64,000 nt of DNA from Anaerolineae bacterium (GCA_019637635.1 JAHBVI010000005.1:1-64000), one strand, 5' to 3'. Counted from the stretch's first letter, positions 7,786-16,807 are shown. The notes: generated from the letters alone by a model not told the origin. Program-made: numbers and translations.

Positions 7786-9459
7786 ATGACAAAGGTACTA
7801 ACACTCTCGTTATTAGGCCCCCTGGAAGTGGCATTGGATGATATCCCGGTGACGGAACTGGCGTCGGCGAAGGCGCAGGCGTTGTTGTGTTATCTGGCGA
7901 TGAACGGCCGTGCCCATGCGCGGCAGGCGTTAGCCGGACTGTTGTGGGGTGATTTGCCGGAAGCGGACGCGCGCCGCAATTTGCGCGGTGTCTTGATGAA
8001 ACTGCGTGACCTGTTGGATCCCTATTTGCTGATCAATTTTCAAACCGTTGCCTTTAACCGGCAGTCGGCCTACCGGCTGGACGTGGAGCAGTTTCAGGCC
8101 GGGCTGCAAACGCGCGATCTGGCAACGCTGCGCTACTGCGCCGCCCTGTACCGGGGCGATTTTTTAGAGGAGCTATTTGTGCGCCAGGCGCCGGAATTTG
8201 AAACCTGGCAGCAGCAGCAGCGCGCCCAACTGCACCAGCAGGCGGTAGCCGTGTTTACCCTGCTGGCAAACAGGCTGCGTGAGCAGGGGGAATGGGAAGA
8301 AGGGCTGGCGGTGGCCCGCCGCCTGGTGGCGCTCGATTCTACTCGTGAATTGAGCCAGCAATTATTGATGCAGCTGTTGGCGCAAAGCGGGCAGCGGGCC
8401 GCGGCGCTGGCGCAGTTTGAACAATACCGGGCGGAACTGCGGGCGGAATTAGGGGTAGAGGTGTCGGCGGACACGGCCGTACTCGCCGAACAGATTCGCA
8501 ACGGGGAGGTGGCAAGTGGCAAGTGGCAGGTGGCACGTGGCACGTGGCAGGTGGCAGGTGATCGTGTGTCAGGTGGGCAGGTGTCAGGTGTTCACCCTTT
8601 CACCCCTTCACCTGCTCACCCCGGCGCCCTCGCCGTATCGCCCTTCATCGCCGGGCCGCCCATTACGCAGCCGGCGGCCTTTTTCGGCCGGGAGCGGGAG
8701 GTGAAGCGGCTGTTTAATTTGTGGCGGCAACGGCCGTTGCAAAACGCGGCCATTATCGGCCCCCGGCGCAGTGGCAAAACGTCGCTGCTGCATTATTTGA
8801 AGACGATTACCCTGACGCCGCCGGATTTGTTACGGCCGTCGCAAACCCATCACTGGCTGCCTGACCCGGCCATGTACCGCTGGCTGTTTGTGGATTTTCA
8901 GGATGCGCGTTTTGGCAGCGCCCCTTACCTGCTGCGCTACTTGCTGGCGGAAATGGGGCTGCCTGCCCCAGAAGCGTGCCGGTTAGATGATTTTTTAGAG
9001 GCGGTGAGCGGCCAATTGCAAAGCCCCACCATTATCCTCTTTGACGAAATTGGCGTGGCCATGGAGCGGTACCCGGAACTGGACGACGCTTTTTGGGAAA
9101 GCCTGCGCTCCCTGGCGACGAACCAGGTGGGCGGCAATCTGGCCTTTGTCTTGTCCAGCCATGAAGCGCCAGAGGCGCTGGCGCGGCATCGTGGCTGGGG
9201 GTCGCCGTTTTTCAACATTTTTGGGTATACGGCCGTGCTTGGCCCTCTTTCTGAACCGGCGGCCCGTGAACTCATCGCCGCGTCACCTCTGCCTGTGCCC
9301 GACGCCGACGCCGACTGGATGCTGGCAGCCAGCGGCCGCTGGCCCATGCCCCTGCAAATCCTCTGCCGCGAGCGGCTGCTGGCGCTGGAAGATGGCGAGA
9401 CGGGGGATGAGTGGCGGGAAGATGCGCTGCGGCAGGCAGCGCCATTTATGAGTGTTTAG
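7786..9459 (+). CDS. SARP/BTAD transcriptional regulator fused to a P-loop ATPase
   Basis: Residues 1-100 form an OmpR-like winged helix (LSLLGPLEVALDD, then LLCYLAMNGRAHAR....LLWGDLPEADARRNLRGVLMKLR). Residues 100-240 form the bacterial transcriptional activation domain (YRGDFLEELFVRQAPEFETW and ELRAELGVEVSADT). A linker at about 241-290 is encoded by 7-bp repeats. The ATPase follows, with Walker A GPRRSGKTS (325-333) and Walker B IILFDEIG. The family activates nearby genes, and the C-terminal ATPase resembles that of the next gene. There is no clear ribosome site, so a short leader is likely. The stop TAG overlaps the start of a repeat array. Confidence 0.85.
   Translation: MTKVLTLSLLGPLEVALDDIPVTELASAKAQALLCYLAMNGRAHARQALAGLLWGDLPEADARRNLRGVLMKLRDLLDPYLLINFQTVAFNRQSAYRLDVEQFQAGLQTRDLATLRYCAALYRGDFLEELFVRQAPEFETWQQQQRAQLHQQAVAVFTLLANRLREQGEWEEGLAVARRLVALDSTRELSQQLLMQLLAQSGQRAAALAQFEQYRAELRAELGVEVSADTAVLAEQIRNGEVASGKWQVARGTWQVAGDRVSGGQVSGVHPFTPSPAHPGALAVSPFIAGPPITQPAAFFGREREVKRLFNLWRQRPLQNAAIIGPRRSGKTSLLHYLKTITLTPPDLLRPSQTHHWLPDPAMYRWLFVDFQDARFGSAPYLLRYLLAEMGLPAPEACRLDDFLEAVSGQLQSPTIILFDEIGVAMERYPELDDAFWESLRSLATNQVGGNLAFVLSSHEAPEALARHRGWGSPFFNIFGYTAVLGPLSEPAARELIAASPLPVPDADADWMLAASGRWPMPLQILCRERLLALEDGETGDEWREDALRQAAPFMSV
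8507..8620. repeat. In-frame 7-bp repeat array inside the SARP gene
   Basis: Units of the type GTGGCAA, GTGGCAG, GTGGCAC follow one another from about 8512 to 8560, then GTCAGGTGG, GTGTCAGGTG and CACCCTTTCACC-type units to 8620. Translated, they give the low-complexity linker VASGKWQVARGTWQVAG and onwards between two folded domains. Confidence 0.85.
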
Positions 9460-9515
9460 GTGTTCAGGTGTTCAGGTGCTTACGTAACCACGTAGACACC
9501 TGAACACCTGAACAC
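9458..9515. repeat. Inverted array of 8-bp units between SARP and membrane ATPase genes
   Basis: AGGTGTTC repeats twice and is followed by AGGTGCTTACG, a short centre, then the complementary ACACCTGAACACCTGAACAC. It overlaps the SARP stop codon and ends 10 bases before the next ATG, so it may reduce read-through or mask the ribosome site of the next gene. Confidence 0.85.
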
Positions 9516-9524
9516 AATGTTATC

Positions 9525-12260
9525 ATGCACCGCCGTTACACCGACGCGCCCCTTTTACCCCAAAGCCTGTTCCTGGGCAGTATCCGTCTGTTATTCTGGC
9601 TTTTTTTTCATCCGGCGGCCTGGCGCAGCCATCTGGTGCGGCTGGATTTGCGCCTGCCGCCGGATTTTTGCCTGGCGGATCTGGATGGGCGGCACTGGCG
9701 CAGTACGGCCGTGTGGCGCTTCCTGATTCAAACGTACCTGGCCTGGCCGCTGCTGGTTGCCCTGGCGCTGGCGGTGTTGCTGATGGTATGGCGGCTGCCA
9801 ACGGCCGTGATCTTTTTGGGCGTCATGTTGGGCGTGACCTTTGGCCTGGTGGCCAGCCTGGCGGCCAGCCTGGCCGGCAGCGTGGCTATTGGCGTCACTA
9901 TTGGCATTGCCACCGGGCTGGCGGTTGGTCTGGGGGGTGGTTTGATCTTTAACACGCCCGCCGGTCTGGAGATCAACGGCGTACCGTATGGACAGGATAT
10001 GGTGATTGCCGTCCTCATTGGTCTAATGAGTGGGCTGGCCGGGGGGCTGGCTTATGGCGTGGGCATGGGGCTGACCCGTGAAAAACGGGAAGAGGCGTCG
10101 TTTTCGCTGCTGCGGCAGGTCAGCGGCGTGTTTATTGGGATTATGATCGGCATGGGCGCGGGGCAACTGGCGGCGTTGGCGGCCAATGATTGGCTGGCGG
10201 GGTTAGTGTCGGCGGTGCTGTTTGGCACGGCCGTTGGCTGGCGCACGGGCACTATCCGGCGTGGGCTACTGGCGGGGGTTCTGTTAGGCGCGATAGTGGT
10301 TGGCGCCGGTTGGTTTGGCGGCGGTGGGCAGGTCGCCGGTTTGCTGGCATTTGTGGCTGCCGCTTTTGCCTTGCCCTATGCCCTGGCCGAAAAAGTGGCC
10401 GGCGCCTGGGCAGCCGGTTTGGCCGGGGCGCTGGGCGGTGGCGGCGGGCTGTTTCTCTTTGCCTCCGGCAGCGCCTCAATCTGGCCGTTTTTATGGTTTA
10501 GCCTGGCCGGGATTTTGTTGGGGCTGACGTTGGCTTGGTGGCGGCCTGTACTCATGTACCCGTTTTTGCTGGCCTGGAATGCGCTGTTGTACCGGTTGGA
10601 TGAGCGCCGCCTGACCGGGCAGCCAGGCAATCCCCGGCAGCGAACGAAGCAGCCGGCCTTTCGGCTCCATTCCGCCTTTTGGGATGAATTTCAACGACTG
10701 CCCCTGCTGAATCTGGATGATTATTTACTGTTTGTATTACAGAAGGATACGGCTGAAGCCCGCACGGCCATGGCCTACCTGAGCAGTACCCGGCAGCGGT
10801 GGGCGGCGCAGTCGGCGCAAATTGAACTGGATGCGCGCCAGTTGGCGCAATGCGGCAGCGCCGCCGCCATTGCCGCCATGTATCCAGGGCTGGCTGCCAG
10901 TGACCTGACCGGCCCGGCCAGCGCCCTGCTGCGCAGTTTCAGCCGGGTCAGCAGTGACGTGGCCGCCGCCTTGCAGCAGGAAAGCGCCTATAACAGGCGG
11001 CTGGCGCTGCACGCCGTGGAAGACCGGCTGGATGGGCTGCTGCGCGAATTGACGCGCAGTAATGAACCGTATGCTGCTCGCTTTCGCCCCATTGCCGCCG
11101 AGTGGCGGCGCATTATCGGCCAGGAGGTGCAGTTGTTAGCCGCGGAAGCGGAACTGCGCCAGGAGATTGACAGTCCCTACATTATTGGCGTGCCGTTGAC
11201 GGAGAAGCAGGAGATTTTTATCGGCCGCACGGATGTCAGCGCCCGCATTGAACAGCTTTTGCGGGATCGCCGCCAGCCGCCGCTGCTGCTTTATGGGCAG
11301 CGACGGGTGGGCAAAACGTCGCTGCTGAACAATTTGGGGCGGCTGCTGCCGGGCAGCATCGTGCCTATGTTTGTAGATTTGCAGGGGCCGGCGTCGCGGG
11401 CGCAGGATGAGGCGGGTTTCCTTTATAACATGGGGCGAGGCATGGCCCAGTCGGCGCAGCGGCAGCGGGCGGTGGAACTGCCGCCGCTGACGCGGGAGAT
11501 GCTGGCGGTTGACCCGTTTACCCAGTTTGACGAATGGTTGGACGCGGTGGAAACGGCGTTAGGCGACCAGTTGGCGCTGTTGATGCTGGATGAGTTTGAG
11601 GTGCTGGAGCGGGTGTTGGAGCGGGAACGCTTTGACCCGGAAATTGTGTTGGGGATGCTGCGCCATCTGATCCAGCACCGGCCCCGGTTTAAGGTGCTGC
11701 TCTCCGGTTCACATACGTTGGATGAGTTTCAACGCTGGTCGAGTTACCTGATCAATGTGCAGGTGATTCACATTGGCTATCTGAATGAGGCGGAGGCGCG
11801 GCAGTTGATTGAAACGCCGGTGCAGGGGTTTGCCCTGCGCTATGAAGCGGCGGCCAGCCAGCGGGTGCTGGATTTGACACGCGGTCACCCGTTTCTGGTG
11901 CAGTTGCTGTGCGCAGAGATTGTGGCCCTGAAAAATGAGCAGCCCCCTTTGCAAAGGCGGTTGGCGACGGTGGATGATGTGGAAACGGCCGTGCCCGAAG
12001 CCCTACAGCATGGCAGCTTTTTCTTCGCCGACATCAAACAAAACCAGGTGGACACCGCCGGGCTGGATGCCTTGAGCAAACTGGCGGCGGCGGGGGAAGG
12101 GGGGCAACTGACATTGGCGGAATTGGGTGGCGGGTTGGGGCTGGCGGACACATTGCGCGCCCTGTGTCATCGGGAGATTGTGGAGTTGGTGGACGGCCGT
12201 GCTGACGGCCGTTATCGTTTCCAAATTGAACTGGTGCGGCGCTGGCTTCAAGCGAATTGA
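9525..12260 (+). CDS. Polytopic membrane protein fused to a P-loop ATPase
   Basis: The first 350 residues hold about ten Gly/Ala/Leu-rich hydrophobic segments, several with GLA.GLA-like repeats. A helical region follows to about residue 560. The C-terminal 330 residues form an ATPase with Walker A GQRRVGKTS (about 591-599), Walker B LALLMLDEFEVLER (about 682-695) and a winged-helix-like tail. It is related to the ATPase half of the preceding SARP protein, so the two may form a regulator/membrane partner pair. No ribosome site is visible upstream, where an inverted repeat array sits. Function unknown; a membrane-linked signalling STAND-type ATPase is one possibility. Confidence 0.7.
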   Translation: MHRRYTDAPLLPQSLFLGSIRLLFWLFFHPAAWRSHLVRLDLRLPPDFCLADLDGRHWRSTAVWRFLIQTYLAWPLLVALALAVLLMVWRLPTAVIFLGVMLGVTFGLVASLAASLAGSVAIGVTIGIATGLAVGLGGGLIFNTPAGLEINGVPYGQDMVIAVLIGLMSGLAGGLAYGVGMGLTREKREEASFSLLRQVSGVFIGIMIGMGAGQLAALAANDWLAGLVSAVLFGTAVGWRTGTIRRGLLAGVLLGAIVVGAGWFGGGGQVAGLLAFVAAAFALPYALAEKVAGAWAAGLAGALGGGGGLFLFASGSASIWPFLWFSLAGILLGLTLAWWRPVLMYPFLLAWNALLYRLDERRLTGQPGNPRQRTKQPAFRLHSAFWDEFQRLPLLNLDDYLLFVLQKDTAEARTAMAYLSSTRQRWAAQSAQIELDARQLAQCGSAAAIAAMYPGLAASDLTGPASALLRSFSRVSSDVAAALQQESAYNRRLALHAVEDRLDGLLRELTRSNEPYAARFRPIAAEWRRIIGQEVQLLAAEAELRQEIDSPYIIGVPLTEKQEIFIGRTDVSARIEQLLRDRRQPPLLLYGQRRVGKTSLLNNLGRLLPGSIVPMFVDLQGPASRAQDEAGFLYNMGRGMAQSAQRQRAVELPPLTREMLAVDPFTQFDEWLDAVETALGDQLALLMLDEFEVLERVLERERFDPEIVLGMLRHLIQHRPRFKVLLSGSHTLDEFQRWSSYLINVQVIHIGYLNEAEARQLIETPVQGFALRYEAAASQRVLDLTRGHPFLVQLLCAEIVALKNEQPPLQRRLATVDDVETAVPEALQHGSFFFADIKQNQVDTAGLDALSKLAAAGEGGQLTLAELGGGLGLADTLRALCHREIVELVDGRADGRYRFQIELVRRWLQAN

Positions 12261-12313
12261 CGATGTGGCCACATGTGGCTACACTTGGCTTGTCAACCTA
12301 TAGGAGCAGAAAA

Positions 12314-12586
12314 ATGGCAACCCAAATTGGTGTACGAGAACTGAAAAACAATGCTTCTAAAATTGTGCGGGCGGTGCGGGAAGAGGCGGCGGAGTACATT
12401 ATCACGGTGAATGGAGAGCCGGTGGCGGTGTTACGGCCGTTGAGCGAGATAGAATCCTCACAGCAACGATCCGAAAAAGTGGCGGCTTTTCTGGCGGAAT
12501 TAGATGCCCTGGCGCGTGAAATTACGGCAGAATGGCAGTCGGAGAAGACGGCCGTTGAATTGGTTAATGAACAACGGAGGGGGTAG
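12314..12586 (+). CDS. Phd/YefM-family antitoxin
   Basis: The 90-residue protein starts MATQIGVRELKNNASKIVRAV, with the Phd/YefM pattern (IGVRELK...S.I...V....YIITVNGEPVAVLRPL). AGGAG lies 8 bases before the ATG at 12314, which rules out longer readings that begin inside the previous gene. It is followed directly by a PIN-domain toxin gene whose ribosome site (GGAGGGGG) lies in its last codons. The pair is a type II module in which the antitoxin neutralises the RNase and represses the operon. Confidence 0.9.
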   Translation: MATQIGVRELKNNASKIVRAVREEAAEYIITVNGEPVAVLRPLSEIESSQQRSEKVAAFLAELDALAREITAEWQSEKTAVELVNEQRRG

Positions 12587-12588
12587 TG

Positions 12589-12990
12589 ATGGTTATAGAT
12601 GCCAGTGTATTTATGGCTTTGCTGTACCAGGATGAGCCTGGGCATATAATCAGCCGCACCTGGTTTGGAGTCGCGCTTACCTCCGGTCAAATACTGTCTT
12701 CGCCGGTTATTATGCTGGCAGAGGTCGCGGCCGCTATCAGCCGGAGCAAGAGTGATTCTGCCAGAGCAGGCCAGTTTGTGCAGTTGTTGGCTAATGGCGA
12801 CCTCATTTCTTTATACCCTGTGACGTTTGGTCTTGCGGAACGGGCGGCCGAGATTGCGGCTGATTACAAGATTCGGGGTTGTGATGCGGTGTATGTGGCA
12901 TTGGCCGAACAGTTGGGGGAGGAGTTAGTGACGTTGGATAATGAACAATTGAGCAGAGGCACGGACGTGGTCACCACCAGACGGCCGTAG
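12589..12990 (+). CDS. PIN-domain ribonuclease toxin (VapC-like)
   Basis: The protein of about 133 residues has the PIN acidic set: VIDASVF near the N-terminus, E in MLAEVAAAI, D in RGCDAVYVALAEQ and D in LVTLDNEQ. The family cleaves tRNA or other RNA using Mg or Mn ions. Start is ATG 12589 or the adjacent in-frame GTG 12586, which overlaps the antitoxin stop by one base. All catalytic acids are present, unlike the second PIN gene at 22180. Confidence 0.88.
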   Translation: MVIDASVFMALLYQDEPGHIISRTWFGVALTSGQILSSPVIMLAEVAAAISRSKSDSARAGQFVQLLANGDLISLYPVTFGLAERAAEIAADYKIRGCDAVYVALAEQLGEELVTLDNEQLSRGTDVVTTRRP

Positions 12991-12996
12991 GGCTTT

Positions 12997-13800
12997 TCAC
13001 CGTAAACCCGCGCTTTTCAACAGGGCATCAATCCAGGTGGTATCTTTTTCGGCAAAAGGGGGGTCCGGCGCCTGTTTGTAATCTATTCGCAAATCAAAGC
13101 CGGCGCGGTCATACAGCGCGTGCAGAATTTGCCCCAGGTTCACTTCTGGTTCGTCGTCGCCGGGCAAAAGGGGCAGGCGAAAGGCGGGGATGGGCTGCTG
13201 GATGGCAAAGGGGATGAGGGTGGCCGACGGCCGTTGCTCCACCCGGCTGACCAGAATGTAGCAATGGGACAGTTGGGACGTGGGGATGAATTCCGGCGGT
13301 TTCCCGGCGCGCAGCAGATCAATCTCTACCAGATGTGTCTCGCTTTCCAAGACAGCCTGTCGTTTTTCGGCGTAAAGCTGCCGCTCTTTGCCGGTTTGTT
13401 TGTTAGCAGGTGACAATATCTCGATGGCGGTGACAAGACGGCCGTTCTCGACCAGGCGCACTTCCAGAAAACGCTCGCGCACCTCTTCCAGCCGGGGAAT
13501 GGTAATGGTGATTGGCCGGACGGCCGGGAAGGTTTCTGGTGGTGCAGTTACGGCCGTTTCCGGCAACACGGCTTCATAAACCGGCGCGCGCTCCCGGACA
13601 ATGCCTACATCCGGCCGCATGAGTTTATCCATCTCGTCAGATTGCAGCAGGTAGGCACGTTCCTCTACTGAAACGTAATAACGCGGCCGAATTTTAGCTG
13701 CCAGTTCATCGGCCAGAGCCACGATCAAACGTGTGTGAATGTTTGACCAGCGGTGCGCTTTTTCCAGATAAGGGTCCATTCCCGGAAATGGCGTGGGCAT
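12997..13800 (-). CDS. DUF4058 family protein
   Basis: The N-terminus MPTPFPGMDPYLEKAHRWSN and the following IHTRLIVALADELAAKIRPRYYV are hallmark positions of DUF4058, an uncharacterised family common in cyanobacteria, planctomycetes and Chloroflexota. At 267 residues it has full family length. The middle contains AIEILSPANKQTGKER and a later HLVEIDLLRAG, which resembles the acidic core of PD-(D/E)XK-like folds (E...D..N.....V.ID); this comparison is an inference. GGAGAG lies 8 bases upstream of the ATG. It converges with the toxin gene, with only 6 bases between the stops. Confidence 0.85.
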   Translation of the reverse strand: MPTPFPGMDPYLEKAHRWSNIHTRLIVALADELAAKIRPRYYVSVEERAYLLQSDEMDKLMRPDVGIVRERAPVYEAVLPETAVTAPPETFPAVRPITITIPRLEEVRERFLEVRLVENGRLVTAIEILSPANKQTGKERQLYAEKRQAVLESETHLVEIDLLRAGKPPEFIPTSQLSHCYILVSRVEQRPSATLIPFAIQQPIPAFRLPLLPGDDEPEVNLGQILHALYDRAGFDLRIDYKQAPDPPFAEKDTTWIDALLKSAGLR

Positions 13801-13818
13801 ATGTACTCTCCAAAGTGG

Positions 13819-13869
13819 TTTGTAGTGAGCGCTTCAGCGCCGCCAGAAGGCGATAAGTGCCGGCTACAA
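13819..13869. repeat. REP-like hairpin element
   Basis: GTTTGTAG and CTACAAAC flank a region with the small hairpins GCGCTTCAGCGC and CGCCAGAAGGCG. The CTACAAA end is shared with the REP-like cluster at 27950-28095. Confidence 0.65.
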
Positions 13870-13951
13870 ACGATTATAAAGCTATTTCCCCAAAACAGCA
13901 GTTTGTTATACCATTGTGCCCAAAATCCCACAGAAAAACGGACGGAACGAT

Positions 13952-16018
13952 ATGATTCTGAAAACATTGCACCCGGCATTTGATTGGCATGAAGTGGCCC
14001 GGCTGGCCCTGTGTTCGCGCTTGATGGACGAGATGGAGGAGGAGGAATTGACGCCGCAGGGGTTGGTGACCTACCAGTTTTCGGCGCGGGGGCACGAGTT
14101 GGGGCAGTTGCTCCTCAGCCAGTTGCTCGACCGGCCCTATGATGCGGCGAGTGCGTATTACCGCTCACGGCCGTTCCTGCTAGGCAGCGGTCTCACCCTC
14201 ACCGAAGCGTTTGCTTCCGACATGGCGCGGGTGGGCGGTCTGAGCGGCGGGCGCGATGTGGGCGTGGTGTTTAACATGCCCCGCCGCCAACGGGCGCTGG
14301 TGCTGCCCATGTCCGGTGATGTGGGGTCGCAATTTACCCCGGCGGTGGGGTGGGCGCAGGCCATTGTGTACCACAAGACTGTGCTGAAGAACCCAGAGGC
14401 GGGCAACAACATTGCCGTCGTTTTTGGCGGGGATGGCGCGGTAGCCACCAACGGTTTCTGGTCGGCGTTGACCATTGCCACCACCCTGGAACTGCCGCTC
14501 TTGTTTGTGGTGGAAGATAACGAGTATGCCATTTCGGTGCGCAGCCCACTGCAAACGCCGGGCAGCAATATCGCTGACAATCTGGCCTGTTTCAAAAATT
14601 TGACCATTTGGGATGGCAGCGGCACCAATCCGGGGGAAACGGCCGAACTGGTGCATACGGCCGTGCGCCACATGCGCGAATGGAACGGGCCGGGCTTGCT
14701 GCGCCTGACCGTGCCCCGCCTGTCCGGCCATTCCAGTGTGGACAATCAGGCGTATAAAAGCGAGGCCGAACGCGCCGCCGAATGGGAGCGTGACCCGCTG
14801 GCGGGGCTGCACCAATACCTGGTACCGGCGCTGCTGACCCAGGCCGAATGGGAAGGGCTGCGGCAGGAAGCGGCCGAAGCGGTAGCCCAGGCGCGGGATG
14901 AGGCGCTGGCACAGTCGCACGGCGATCCGGCCACAGTGACACGCTTTGTTTTTCATAACCCGGAGAGACCGCCACAGGTAGGTGGGCTGTTGGCGGCGGG
15001 CATTGAACTGCCCACTGGCGCAGACACACCCCAACCGCCGGAGCCGCGCCGCATTAACATGGTGGAAGCCATCCGACGCACGCTGGAAGTGGAACTGGCG
15101 CTGAATGACCGGCTGCTGGTCTTTGGCGAGGATGTGGGATTGAAGGGGGGCGTCCATGCGGCCACGTTGGGGTTACAGACGCGGTTTGGCGACGGCCGTG
15201 TCTTTGATACCAGCCTGAACGAAGAAGGTATCATCGGCCGGTCGGTGGGCATGGCCTATGCCGGCCTCGTCCCGGTGCCGGAAATCCAGTTCCGCAAATA
15301 TGCCGACCCGGCCACGGAGCAGATCAACAATTTGGGCACGGTGCGCTGGCGGACGAACGGCCGTTTTGCCGCCCCGGTGATCATCCGCATCCCCGGCGGC
15401 TACCGCAAAATTGGCGACCCCTGGCACAGTGTCACCAGCGAAGTGACCTTTGCCCACCAGCCCGGCCTGCTCTTTGCCTGCCCGTCGAACGCGGAGGATA
15501 CGGTGGGGCTGTTACGCACGGCGTTGCGCGGCCATGACCCGGTTATCTTTTTTGAACATCGGGCGATGTTGGATGCGGCCTGGGCGCGACGGCCGTACCC
15601 TGGCGACGACTATATGTTGCCCTTTGGTAAGGCGAAGTTTGTCAGTGAGGGGGATGATTTGACAGTGGTGACCTGGGGGGCGATGGTAGAGCGGTGTGAA
15701 CTGGCGGCAGCGGAACTGGCAGCAAGCGTAGAGATTATTGATTTACGCACCTTGTCACCGTGGGATGACACGGCCGTGTTTGCCAGTGTGCAAAAAACGA
15801 GCAAATGCCTGATTGTGCATGAGGACATTCAGTTTGGCGGTTTTGGCGCGGAGATTGCCGCGGCCGTAGCTTCTACCTGTTTTCTCGACCTGGACGCGCC
15901 AGTAGAACGGGTGGCGGCCCCGGCTGTGCCCGTGCCCTTTAGCACCTCGTTGATGGAAGGGGTGGTGCCGACGGTGGCGGCGATTCGGCAGGCGATGGAG
16001 AAGTTGTTGGCGTTTTAG
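13952..16018 (+). CDS. Fused 2-oxoacid dehydrogenase E1 alpha/beta (branched-chain or acetoin type)
   Basis: The alpha half (about residues 1-350) has the thiamine diphosphate motif GGDGAVATNGFW....NEYAIS near residue 160. The beta half begins near residue 365 (INMVEAIRRTLEVEL, FGEDVGLKGGVHAAT, FDTSLNEEGIIGRSVGMA, IPGGYRKIGDPWHS, IDLRTLSPWD). Most E1 enzymes of this family are two-gene heterotetramers; here both are one 688-residue chain, as in some Chloroflexota, Bacteroidetes and Deinococci. It would decarboxylate a 2-oxoacid and pass the acyl group to E2, but no E2 or E3 gene is nearby. The ATG at 13952 follows a weak GGAACG. It contains several copies of ACGGCCGT. Confidence 0.88.
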   Translation: MILKTLHPAFDWHEVARLALCSRLMDEMEEEELTPQGLVTYQFSARGHELGQLLLSQLLDRPYDAASAYYRSRPFLLGSGLTLTEAFASDMARVGGLSGGRDVGVVFNMPRRQRALVLPMSGDVGSQFTPAVGWAQAIVYHKTVLKNPEAGNNIAVVFGGDGAVATNGFWSALTIATTLELPLLFVVEDNEYAISVRSPLQTPGSNIADNLACFKNLTIWDGSGTNPGETAELVHTAVRHMREWNGPGLLRLTVPRLSGHSSVDNQAYKSEAERAAEWERDPLAGLHQYLVPALLTQAEWEGLRQEAAEAVAQARDEALAQSHGDPATVTRFVFHNPERPPQVGGLLAAGIELPTGADTPQPPEPRRINMVEAIRRTLEVELALNDRLLVFGEDVGLKGGVHAATLGLQTRFGDGRVFDTSLNEEGIIGRSVGMAYAGLVPVPEIQFRKYADPATEQINNLGTVRWRTNGRFAAPVIIRIPGGYRKIGDPWHSVTSEVTFAHQPGLLFACPSNAEDTVGLLRTALRGHDPVIFFEHRAMLDAAWARRPYPGDDYMLPFGKAKFVSEGDDLTVVTWGAMVERCELAAAELAASVEIIDLRTLSPWDDTAVFASVQKTSKCLIVHEDIQFGGFGAEIAAAVASTCFLDLDAPVERVAAPAVPVPFSTSLMEGVVPTVAAIRQAMEKLLAF

Positions 16019-16127
16019 GGGGACGGCCGTAAACGATGTGTACATAAACACTATTGACACAGTGGGCGCCCATTGCCTAAACCCGTGACAACTTATTTAT
16101 CAGGTGAGACCATGCCTATTCACAAAG

Positions 16128-16192
16128 CGCCTTGCCGGGTGCCGGGTGATCAATCACCCGGCAAGCAGACGCCCCATGAATGGGGCTAAAGG
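16128..16192. repeat. REP-like double hairpin upstream of the RAYT gene
   Basis: The first hairpin is CTTGCCGGGTG....CACCCGGCAAG with an internal CCGGGTG duplication. The second is GCCCCATGAATGGGGC followed by TAAAGG. RAYT transposases are known to bind REP hairpins that flank their own gene. The ATGAAT/TAAAT-type loops resemble those at 27950-28095. Confidence 0.7.
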
Positions 16193-16229
16193 GCGGAAAA
16201 CCTGAATATGTATGGAACAGGAGGGAAAC

Positions 16230-16736
16230 ATGCCATATTATGAACTGTACTACCATCTTGTTTGGGCCACGAAGAACAGAGAACCACTATTGACCGCTGA
16301 GGTTGAACCTGTTATTTACCAATACATTCGTTACAAAGCCTATGACCTGGAGGCGATTATCCACGCCATGAATGGGACAGAAGATCATACACATGTGGTA
16401 GCCACCATCCCACCCAAACTGGCGGTAGCCAAATTTGTTGGCCAGGTGAAGGGGGTCGCTTCCACCAAATATAACCAGCGTTTTCCCGACAAGCCTGCCT
16501 TTTTCTGGCAGGCGGAATACGCTGCCTTTTCATTTGACAAAAAGCGATTGCCCTATGTGGTTGCTTACGTGGAACGGCAAAAGGAACATCATGCAGCCCG
16601 GACGTTGATTCCGATTTTGGAAAGGACAGAAGGAGAAGCGCAACGGCCGTTCGTCCGCGAATCGGCGACTCCTTACCTGCCCGATTATGATCAATGGTGG
16701 CGACAAATGATGGATGAGGAGGTAGATAGCCCCTAG
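16230..16736 (+). CDS. REP-associated tyrosine transposase (IS200/TnpA-like, RAYT)
   Basis: The 168-residue protein starts MPYYELYYHLVWATKNREPL, typical of the Y1 HUH transposase fold. The HUH pair is H53-T-H55 (EDHTHVVA) and the nucleophile is Tyr113 in VVAYVERQKEHH, with Gln117 on the same helix. It lacks a TnpB partner and IS ends, which fits the single-copy, domesticated RAYT group that moves or maintains REP hairpins. AGGAGGG precedes the ATG at 16230; an upstream in-frame ATG at 16212 is less likely. REP-like hairpins sit directly upstream. Confidence 0.85.
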   Translation: MPYYELYYHLVWATKNREPLLTAEVEPVIYQYIRYKAYDLEAIIHAMNGTEDHTHVVATIPPKLAVAKFVGQVKGVASTKYNQRFPDKPAFFWQAEYAAFSFDKKRLPYVVAYVERQKEHHAARTLIPILERTEGEAQRPFVRESATPYLPDYDQWWRQMMDEEVDSP

Positions 16737-16807
16737 ATGCCAAAGCTGCCGATGATATTGCCGACTATCTGGACAGCGACAGCTTCCCCCTGCTCAAAGG
16801 GCGCGTT

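Noticed and set aside
9458-9515. Possible CRISPR array
   Set aside because: Units are 7-8 bp and fold back on each other; there are no spacers and no cas genes.
16212-16230. Start of the transposase at 16212
   Set aside because: AGGAGGG lies between the two ATGs and fits only the second one.
16737-16807. Extension or second gene after the RAYT gene
   Set aside because: The frame ends at 16736 and the next 70 bases show no start or family pattern.
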